This document shows positions 43,682-51,500 of a stretch of DNA of 64,000 bases, one piece after another. The translations under genes were made by a program, and so were the position numbers. Every line of letters starts with the position of its first letter. Position 1 is the first letter of the stretch. The notes beneath the pieces were generated by a model. That model did not search any database. It had not been told where the DNA came from and was given only the letters and a program-made list of their open reading frames with translations. Source of the DNA: Gemmatimonadota bacterium (GTDB taxonomy: Bacteria; Gemmatimonadota; Gemmatimonadetes; Palauibacterales; Palauibacteraceae); the NCBI GenBank assembly GCA_021295785.1, contig JAGWBR010000015.1, positions 1 to 64,000 on the forward strand, written 5' to 3'.

Positions 43682-45481
43682 TTGGCGGTTGCGGTCGTCT
43701 GCCTTGCAACGGCGGTTGACCCGCGGCCGGTCGCGGCCCAGGACAGGTCATTGCGGATCGACCGCTTCCACGCCGACATCGAGGTCGCCGCGGACGGGAG
43801 CATCAGCGTGGAAGAGACGCTGGACTTGTCATTCGTTGGCTCGTGGAACGGATTAATCCGCATGATTCCGGTCGAGAACGAATACCGCGGGAGGCGGATT
43901 CGCCTTGATTTCAGCGTCGCCGGGGTTACCGATGGTCGGGGTGCACCGCTTGAGTACGAAGTAGAGCGCGCCGGCCGTTACCGCCGGGTAAAGATTTGGA
44001 TTCCGGGAGCCAACAACACATCCCGGACAGTCACCGTCAGTTACAGCGCAGGCGGAGCGCTGCTCCATTTCGACGCGGACGCCGGCGACGCGGCCAGCGA
44101 CGCGTTCGGTCCGCAGGACTCCGTCGGCTACGACGAGCTCTACTGGAACGTCACGGGGACCGAGTGGGACGTGCCGATTGGTCAGGCCTCCGCGGCGGTG
44201 GCCTTGCCGTCGGGAGTGACCGGGGTCCGGGCGCACGCATTCACCGGAGCGTACGCGTCGACGGAGCAAGACGCCGAGGTGGAGACACGCGGGGGAACCA
44301 CGGTCTTGGCGACCACGACCCGCTCGCTCGCACCCCGCGAAGGCCTGACCGTGGGCGTGGCCTGGGACGCCGGCATCGTCGCACGGCCGAGCGCCGCGGC
44401 AAAGGCCGGGCGTGCCGTTCTGGGCCCGGACGGCATCCTGGAGCGCCACTGGCCCTGGGCCTTCCCGATTGTGGCGGGTTTCTTGATGTTCAGGCTTTGG
44501 TGGCGGAGGGGCCGGGACCCGCGCACTGGTCCGATTCAGCCCCAGTACGAACCGCCCGCCGGACTTTCGCCCGCGGAGGCGGGAGTCGTGATCGACGACC
44601 GGGTCGATCACCGCGACATCGTCGCCACCATCGTGGACTTGGCCCGGCAAGGCTTCCTGCACATCACCGAACAGCCCAGAACCTCGCGCAGGGGTGACCC
44701 CGATTTCAAGCTTACGCGCCTGCGCGAGGACGAAGAACCCGCCAAACACCATGAGCGGGCGGTCCTGCGGGCGCTGTTCAGGAAGGCGCGTCGCGGGCAG
44801 CAGAACATGTCCAAACTCAGGAAGACGTTCCATTCCGACATGGACTCGCTGGTCCCCCGCCTGGAGTCCGTTCTGGTTGAGAGCGGCGTGTATTCGTCAT
44901 CGCCGGCCGGCATCCGCGGCGGGTGGGCCGTTACCGGGATTGTTGCCGCCATTGTGCTGGTCGTTGGTGGTTCGATGGTACAGGTGGAGTTGATCGGGAA
45001 CCGGTTCATTTTTCCGGCCTTTGGCAGCGGGATCGCGACTGCCGCCATCGTATTGGGCTTCGGTTGGGCCATGCCCGCCAGGACCGCCTTGGGGGCCGAG
45101 ATCAGGCGTCACCTGCTGGGCTTCCAGCATTTTCTGGAGCGTGTCGAGGGCCCGAGGTTGAAACGGCTCGAAGCGACGCCCGATCTGTTCGAAGTCTTCC
45201 TTCCCTACGCGATCGCCCTGGGGGTGGAGAAGCAGTGGGCCGGCGCGTTTGCTGACATCCATACCCAACCGCCCGACTGGTACACGGGGGCGGACTGGAG
45301 TGGGTTTGACACGTTTATTCTGATCTCCGCCATCAACAACCTGAGCCATTCCACGACCGGTTTGATGAACTACACGCCGCGGGGCGCGGGGCCCACCGGC
45401 ACGGTCGGCGGGATGGGAAGCTTTGGCGGAGGCGGTTTTTCTGGCGGTGGTTTCGGAGGTGGGGGCGGAGGGGGTTTTTGA
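43682..45481 (+). CDS. DUF2207 family membrane protein
   Basis: A 599-aa exported membrane protein. The signal peptide ends at PVAAQD. The DUF2207 ectodomain (about 20-245) has FHADIEVAADGSISVEETLD and PVGASA-like later strands, including DELYWNVTGTEWDVPI. One membrane segment lies near 255-270 (FPIVAGFLMFRLWW), and two adjacent ones near 415-465. The cytoplasmic FLHITEQP winged-helix-like part lies between them. A glycine-rich tail (GGGGFSGGGFGGGGG) closes it. The TTG at 43682 is the first standard start in frame. DUF2207 has no settled function, and LemA is its usual neighbour. Confidence 0.87.
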   Translation: MAVAVVCLATAVDPRPVAAQDRSLRIDRFHADIEVAADGSISVEETLDLSFVGSWNGLIRMIPVENEYRGRRIRLDFSVAGVTDGRGAPLEYEVERAGRYRRVKIWIPGANNTSRTVTVSYSAGGALLHFDADAGDAASDAFGPQDSVGYDELYWNVTGTEWDVPIGQASAAVALPSGVTGVRAHAFTGAYASTEQDAEVETRGGTTVLATTTRSLAPREGLTVGVAWDAGIVARPSAAAKAGRAVLGPDGILERHWPWAFPIVAGFLMFRLWWRRGRDPRTGPIQPQYEPPAGLSPAEAGVVIDDRVDHRDIVATIVDLARQGFLHITEQPRTSRRGDPDFKLTRLREDEEPAKHHERAVLRALFRKARRGQQNMSKLRKTFHSDMDSLVPRLESVLVESGVYSSSPAGIRGGWAVTGIVAAIVLVVGGSMVQVELIGNRFIFPAFGSGIATAAIVLGFGWAMPARTALGAEIRRHLLGFQHFLERVEGPRLKRLEATPDLFEVFLPYAIALGVEKQWAGAFADIHTQPPDWYTGADWSGFDTFILISAINNLSHSTTGLMNYTPRGAGPTGTVGGMGSFGGGGFSGGGFGGGGGGGF

Positions 45482-45549
45482 TCCCGCCGGCCATGAATCG
45501 AGCGGTCGGCCCGCCCGCAGGGGCGGCGCGATCTGAGAGGAGCTAGATA

Positions 45550-45891
45550 TTGTCGGAGCGACTGGCGGCCGGGACATGTGTTCCGTGCCGGGGCGGAGTG
45601 CCGCCTCTTCAGGGAGAAGAACTGGACGCCCTGGCAACCGAGTTGGGCGGCGGATGGCAGGTCATTGACGGGCACCATCTGGAAAGAGAGTTCCGTTTCA
45701 GCAACTTCGCCGAGGCCCTGGCTTTCGTGAACCGCGTGGGCGCGCTGGCCGAAGAGGTGGATCACCACCCCGACCTGTATTTGGCGTGGGGTCGCGCCCG
45801 GGTTGTGATATGGACCCACAAGATTGACGGATTGACGGAGAGCGACTTCGTTTTCGCGGCGAAGGCCGGGGCGATGGCGTGCACCGAATGA
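45550..45891 (+). CDS. Pterin-4a-carbinolamine dehydratase
   Basis: A 113-aa protein. It dehydrates 4a-hydroxytetrahydrobiopterin and recycles the cofactor of aromatic amino-acid hydroxylases. The active-site block is EEVDHHPDLYLAWGRARVVI (about 70-89), then WTHKIDGLTESDFVFAAK. The N-terminal ALATELGGGWQVIDGHHLER matches the family. The start is a TTG after GAGAGGAGC. No hydroxylase lies in the window. Its stop overlaps the next gene as ATGA. Confidence 0.9.
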   Translation: MSERLAAGTCVPCRGGVPPLQGEELDALATELGGGWQVIDGHHLEREFRFSNFAEALAFVNRVGALAEEVDHHPDLYLAWGRARVVIWTHKIDGLTESDFVFAAKAGAMACTE

Positions 45892-47198
45892 GCCGCGCGG
45901 GGGCTGCTGGCGGGGCTGCCGCGCGCCAGGCGGTCGAGCCCCCTTCGCCGGGCACGGCGACTGCGTCCGGGGCCGCGGCGTTCAGGGAATCGGCCGCCGC
46001 ACGCCGGATCGGGACCTGCCGGGCGCTGGAACCGGGTCCGATGCTGATCTGCATTGGATCTTTACACGGCAACGAGCCGGCGGGCACGCTGGCGCTGGAA
46101 AGGGTCATCGCGTCGCTTCAGTCGCCGGGCGCTTCCCGCCGGGCGCTCTTCCGCGGCGACGTGGTGGCGCTGCGCGGGAACATTCGCGCCCTGGCCCGGG
46201 ACGTGAGGTTCATGGATGAAGACATGAACCGTGTTTGGGGGCGGGCGAGGGTCGCGAAACTGCTGGCCACCATCCGCGAGACCGAAAAGCGAAGGCAAGC
46301 TGGCAGCCCCCCGCTTCCGCCTGATCTTGGGCCGACCGCCGAGGCCCTGGAGCAGTTGTCACTGCTTACGGAGGTCCGCGCCGAAGTGCGGCGGGCACGG
46401 GGGCCGGTGTGCGTGTTGGACCTGCACACCACGTCGTCCGAGAGCGTGCCCTTCTCTACCCTCACAGACACCCTCCAGAACAGGAAGTTAGCTGTGATGC
46501 TGGGGTTGCCGGCGGTGCTCGGCATTGAAGAGGCACTGCGCGGCCTGATGCCCCACTACTTCGACCGGCTGGGGTGGCCCAGTCTGGGCGTGGAGGGTGG
46601 CAGGCACCGGGCGGCCGGCTCGGTCCCGGCATTGGAGCGTGTCACCTGGGCGACGATGGCCGCGCTCAACATGGTTCCGGCCGGGGAGGTCGCCAAAGCC
46701 ACGGCGCCGTTCCCCGAAGGGTGCGACCGGCTGCCGCGTTTCATGGAGGTGAGGTACCGGCACAGCATCAAACCTTCGGACGAGTTCAAGATGGAGCCGG
46801 GGTACGACAATTTCACACCCGTAAAGCGCGGCCAGCCGATTGCCGGCGACCGCAACGGGGTGGTGAGGGCCCCCATGTCCGGCAGGCTGTTGATGCCCTT
46901 GTATCAGCGCCTGGGCGAGGACGGGTTCTTTGTTGTGCGGCCGGTGAAGCCGATCTGGCTGACGTTTTCGCGGATCCTCAGGAACGCCGGGGCGCACCGC
47001 CTGGCCACGTGGCTACCGGGCGTGCGGAGGCATCCCGACCGTACCGACGCTGCGCTGCTGGCTCCGGTGGCCCGTACCCGGCCGATCATGGGAGCGCTGC
47101 ACCTTCTTGGATATCATGCCAGGCTCGACGGCGACCAGGCGATCGCGATTCGCCGCGAGGGTCTTGTGCCCGATCCGAGGCTCAACCCACTCAACTAG
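45888..47198 (+). CDS. Succinylglutamate desuccinylase/aspartoacylase family protein
   Basis: A 436-aa zinc-dependent amidohydrolase of the M14-like AstE/AspA group. The zinc motif is HGNEPAG (His60, Glu63), the third ligand is in VLDLHTTSSES (about His180), and the GNIRALARDVRFMDEDMNR block carries the substrate-binding Asn/Arg. The C-terminal beta domain appears from about residue 290 (GYDNFTPVKRGQPIAGDRNG). An extra region of about 60 residues follows. It presumably releases an amino acid from an N-acyl derivative; the substrate is unknown. It is coupled to the dehydratase gene by ATGA. Confidence 0.82.
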   Translation: MSRAGAAGGAAARQAVEPPSPGTATASGAAAFRESAAARRIGTCRALEPGPMLICIGSLHGNEPAGTLALERVIASLQSPGASRRALFRGDVVALRGNIRALARDVRFMDEDMNRVWGRARVAKLLATIRETEKRRQAGSPPLPPDLGPTAEALEQLSLLTEVRAEVRRARGPVCVLDLHTTSSESVPFSTLTDTLQNRKLAVMLGLPAVLGIEEALRGLMPHYFDRLGWPSLGVEGGRHRAAGSVPALERVTWATMAALNMVPAGEVAKATAPFPEGCDRLPRFMEVRYRHSIKPSDEFKMEPGYDNFTPVKRGQPIAGDRNGVVRAPMSGRLLMPLYQRLGEDGFFVVRPVKPIWLTFSRILRNAGAHRLATWLPGVRRHPDRTDAALLAPVARTRPIMGALHLLGYHARLDGDQAIAIRREGLVPDPRLNPLN

Positions 47199-47223
47199 CC
47201 CCGCCGGCGGGTGGCGGACCGCG

Positions 47224-48393
47224 TTAACCCGAAGAGACTGACCGCATAACGCCGATCAGTGCGCCAATGTCGGATTCCTCGCTGAAGACTCCGGGCGAGA
47301 CCCGGAGAGAACCGCCCCGCCTCGACAGGTAGACCCTCTCGGCAGCCAGGGCTCGGTCAAACGCTTCCGGGTCCACGTGGTCTGGCAGTCTGAGGCCCAA
47401 AAAGTGCCGTGCCCTCCACGCTTCGTCCTCGCACGGCCAGCCCAGCTCTCCTGCCGCCTCCGCCAGAGGGGTGAGAAGTTCTCCCAGGCGAAGTTCGATT
47501 GACGCCGGATCCCATTCGGAGATGCGCCGGAGCGCTTCCCGCATCATGGGTACAGTGATGAAATTCGAGGTCTCGCCGGCGTCGTAGCGGGCTGCGCCGG
47601 GCCGGTAGTGTGAGGTGTACTCGGCCAGTCGCGAAAAATCCTCGGCTCCTTCCCTGCCCATCCAACCGGCCTCCAGGGGACGCCCGTCGTCGAACCGGGG
47701 GCCGAAGTGTGCCGCGCCCAGGCTGTAGGGTCCCATCAGCCACTTGTAAGCCACGGTCACCATCATGTCGGGCTGCACCTCTGAAACACTGAACGGCGCT
47801 GCGCCGACCGTCTGAGACGCGTCCACGATCAAGGCCGCACCGACCTGCCGGGCCAGGCGACCGGCGGCTACCAAATCGAATAAGCTCCCGTCGGTCCAAT
47901 GATGCTGCGGGAGGGCGACAACCGCCGTTGCCACATCGATGGCGCTAAGTACGCGGTCGTTCCACAGACCCCGCGACGGGGGCGGCCCGGGGCGTCCAAC
48001 CACGCGGATCTCAAGGTCGCGCTCCGCGGCAAGGCGTTGCCAGGCGTACACGTTGCTCGGGAATTGGTCCTCGACTATCACGATGTTCTGGCCCGGCCCG
48101 GCGCACACGTTGTCGGCCGCCGCCGATACCGCATACGAGACGGAACCGACGACGGCGACCCTGTGGGCCTCCCCTCCCACCAAGCGGGCAAACTCCGTTT
48201 TGAGCCCGTCGATGTCAGTGAAGAAGTTTGTACTCGGAAACGGTGCTGGCGACGATTTCATCCGTATGCCGGCTATCCCCGCCGCCTCGACTGATTTCGG
48301 CAGGGGGCCGAAATAGGCGCAGTTCAGGTAGTGGACGCCGTCTTCGACGGAAAACTCACTTCGCTGAGACGGCAGGGGTCTTGCCGTGGTCAT
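47224..48393 (-). CDS. Class V aminotransferase-fold PLP enzyme
   Basis: A 389-aa fold-type I enzyme of the class V/cysteine desulfurase-like group. It opens with VHYLNCAYFGPLPKSV. The cofactor-binding ALIVDASQTVGAAPF (Asp) and the lysine in TVAYKWLMGPYSLGAAHFGP (Lys217) follow. The C-terminal small domain has FLGLRLPDHVDPEAF and VYLSRRGGSLRVSPGVF. The absence of an active-site cysteine loop disfavours a desulfurase role; an aminotransferase or lyase is more likely. It lies just downstream, in transcription order, of the menE remnant. Confidence 0.85.
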   Translation of the reverse strand: MTTARPLPSQRSEFSVEDGVHYLNCAYFGPLPKSVEAAGIAGIRMKSSPAPFPSTNFFTDIDGLKTEFARLVGGEAHRVAVVGSVSYAVSAAADNVCAGPGQNIVIVEDQFPSNVYAWQRLAAERDLEIRVVGRPGPPPSRGLWNDRVLSAIDVATAVVALPQHHWTDGSLFDLVAAGRLARQVGAALIVDASQTVGAAPFSVSEVQPDMMVTVAYKWLMGPYSLGAAHFGPRFDDGRPLEAGWMGREGAEDFSRLAEYTSHYRPGAARYDAGETSNFITVPMMREALRRISEWDPASIELRLGELLTPLAEAAGELGWPCEDEAWRARHFLGLRLPDHVDPEAFDRALAAERVYLSRRGGSLRVSPGVFSEESDIGALIGVMRSVSSG

Positions 48394-48429
48394 GAACGGA
48401 CGCTGTTCTTTGCTACCGGGCGGTTACCC

Positions 48430-48505
48430 GGGGATCGGCTGCGGCGGTCAGCAGGGCACGCAGGCGGGGCTGATCAACCTCTGGTCCAACCGGCCAGTGA
48501 TCTTC
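48430..48505 (-). pseudogene. Decayed copy of the menE 3' end
   Basis: Bases 48430-48480 match 57133-57183 in the tail of menE at 49 of 51 positions (encoding DQPRLRALLTAAADP). Bases 48480-48505 match 57433-57458 at 24 of 26 (encoding ITGRLDQ). The 250 bases between these blocks in menE are missing here, so the frame is lost. The copy points the same way as the intact gene 8.7 kb to the right. Confidence 0.85.
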
Positions 48506-48554
48506 TCGGGATAGGCGCGGGCCGTGCGGCTACTAACTGCAGGGAGAGGAGGGT

Positions 48555-51500
48555 TTACCCATCCAAGCCCTCCCGCCCTGATTCGTTTTCCTTTTCCTCC
48601 ATCAACGGCCTCACGACCTCCCAGCCCTGCAGCCACAGGTTCTCGACAGCGTAGTCCATGGGGGTCTTGCCGTACCGGTCGGCGGCCTCGGGATCGGCAC
48701 CCAGATCCAGCAGGATCGGGAAGAGGGTGGGGTTGCGGAGCGCGGCCAAGTGAAGCGGGGTCCACCCTGCCCCACTACGGGCGTTCATATCTGCTCCGGC
48801 CCGCGCGAGCAGCTCCGGCACGGCAGGGTGGGGGTTGGCCGATGCGGCCCAGTGGAGCGGGGTCGCGGCAGGCTCCATACTCCGGTGCAGATCGCCGCGG
48901 GCATTTACGTCGGCGCCGGCTTCGATCAGCGTGGCGACCACCGCGGAGTCGCCGCGCCCCATGACGGCTTCGTGCAGGGGGGCCCGGATGCCGGTCTGGT
49001 CGGACAGGTTGACGTTTCCGCCCCACGGGGTGAAGTCCCTTACCGTCGCGGAGGCAATCATGCTCTCCCGATCCGGCCACACTTCGTCACTCGCACCCCA
49101 AGCGTTCACGTCCGCTCCGGCCTTCAGCAGCGCGGTCAGAATGCCAGGATTGCGGTTCGCGGCCGCCGCTTCGTGAAGCGGGGTTCTCCCCCCCGGAAGT
49201 CTGGCGTTCACGTTGGCTCCCCGGCTCACCAGTTCGGTGACGACGGCCGGATTGGTGTTCTCCGCGGCCGCCCTGTGGAGCGGCATCTTTCCGCCGGCCG
49301 CCACCGCATTGACGTCGGCCCCTGCATCGAGCAACTCTGCCGCAATGGCGGCGCTCTCATTCCGCGCCGCCTCGTGCAGCGGCGTGACGTCCCACCCGGG
49401 CTGCGGGTGGTGCGGCAGCAATCCGGTCCGCCAGGCGTCCACCTCGGCCCCGGCCGCAACCAGGACAGCGATGACGGCGGGCTCGCTGTTGTCGCGGGCG
49501 GCGTAGTGCAGGGGCGTGTATCGGTGCCGGTTGCGCGCGTTCACGTCCGCTCCGGCCGCCAGCAGCACTGTGATCACGGCCGGGTCCCTGGTCCACCCGG
49601 CCGCCACATGGAGCGGCGTTGAACCGGCCGCGTACGATTCCAGCCGACCCGAGGGGTTTCTCACCAGATCGTAGCGCGCCTCCGCATCGACTCCCACACC
49701 GGAATCGATGCAACGGACCACGGTGGCAGCCGTGGCATGGTGGAAGAACACCGGATCGGGCCATCGGCGGCAGCTCGCGGGGTCGGCGACCGTGCCCGAG
49801 TCGTCCACCTGTGTGCGATCGGCGCCGAGTTCCAGCAGGAGCGCCGCCACGGTAGGGTTTTGCTCGCGCGCGGCCCGGTGAAGCGGGGTTTCGCCGTTGT
49901 CAGCGGGCGCGTCGACGTCGGCACCCGCTCGCATCAGCAGCCGGACCATGGCGGGGTGCCCTGAACGTCCCGATGCACGGTACAGAGGCGTACCGCCGGA
50001 CTCGTCGCGCAGGTTGACGTCGCCGCCGGCGTCCAGCAGCACCGTAGCGGTGAAGTTGTTGTCGAAAAGAGTTTCCGCGGCAACGTGTAGCGGTGTACGC
50101 CCCCCCCGGTTGCGGGCGTTCACGTCGGCGCCTCCCGCCAGCAGGGCGGCTGCGGCGTCCGGCAACGGGAACGGACCCCCAACCCAATAACCGCGTGCAC
50201 CTCCCGCGACTTGGTGCAGCAAGGTCGCACCCTGTCCATCCCGTGCGTCAGTGTCCGCCCCGGCACCGATCAGCGCCGTGATGGCGGCGGGGAGGAAGTA
50301 GTGATTCGCCGTCATATCCCCCACGAGGGCATGGAGCGGCGAGTGACCCCGGCGGTCGAGGGCGCTCACGCCCACGCCGGCCTCCAGGCACCCCTCGAGG
50401 CTGACGACCGGGGCGTCCGCGAACATGGTGTGGGTCGCCCAGTCGCACACCGGAACGGCGGAGGGCGTTACTGCCGTCAGTCCAGGTTCCGGGGGCGACC
50501 CCAGCTCCAGGAGCTTGCTCACCAACCGGTCCTTTCCGTGCCTGGCGGCTGTTGCCAGCGCAGTCTCGCCGCTGTCGTTGCGGGCCACCATGTCCGCACC
50601 CGCGCCGACAAGCGCCGCGACGAGCGCCGTGTCACGGTCGGAACGCGTCGGGTAGCCGGAGCGGTTCTCAGTGTAAAACTGCGGCGGTGCGTTGTAATGA
50701 AAGGTCATGGGTGGCGCATGGCGAGGCTGTGCTCTCGCTACGGCACGGTGCAAGGGGGTGTCACCGTTGCCGGCGCGTGCGTTGATGTCGGCACCCCCCT
50801 CCAGGAGTGCGTTTACGGTGGCGAGATTCGGCCAAGCGGCCGCGCGGTGCAGTGGGGTGGCGCCCGAGGTATCCTCCGAGTTGACATCCGCGCCGCCCGC
50901 CAGCAGGGCGTGAAGTTGTGCGATGTCGTCATTGTAGGGGACTGCCAGGTGAAGCGGCGTTTCGCCGCTCGCGGCTCGTGCGTTCGCGTCCGCGCCCGCC
51001 TCCAGCAGCGCAGCGATGGCGGCCGTTCCCGAGGACGAATACCGGGCTGCCGCGTGCAACGGCGTCTCGTTCGAAGCGTTGAGTGCGTTCACGTCCGCGC
51101 CGGCTTCCAGCAGCACCTCGGCGGGGAGGCTGGAAGCCCAGTTCCTGAGAGACCAGTGCAGCGGAGTGTCGCCGTGTTCGTCAGGGGCATCGACTTCCGC
51201 TCCTGCATCGATATGCGCACGGACGACATCCAGGGCGGGACTCACTGCTGCACGATGTAGCGGAGTCGCACCAGACTCGTCGCGCGCGTCAAGGTCCGCA
51301 CCAGCTTCCAGAAGGAGCGTGACGGCCGCGGGATCGGCTACCCGGTGCAGTGGCGTCATCTTCCGGCCATCCGGCAGGTTCGGGTCGGCCCCCGCCTCCA
51401 GGAGCAGGGCCAGTGCATCCGTGCGTTGCCATTGGATCGCCAGGTCCAGTGGCGTCTGGCCGCCGGAGTTCGGCATGTTGATGTCCCAGCCGGACGCCAG

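Noticed and set aside
47224-48393. Cysteine desulfurase for Fe-S assembly
   Set aside because: No active-site cysteine loop and no isc/suf neighbours; a general class V aminotransferase-fold call is safer.
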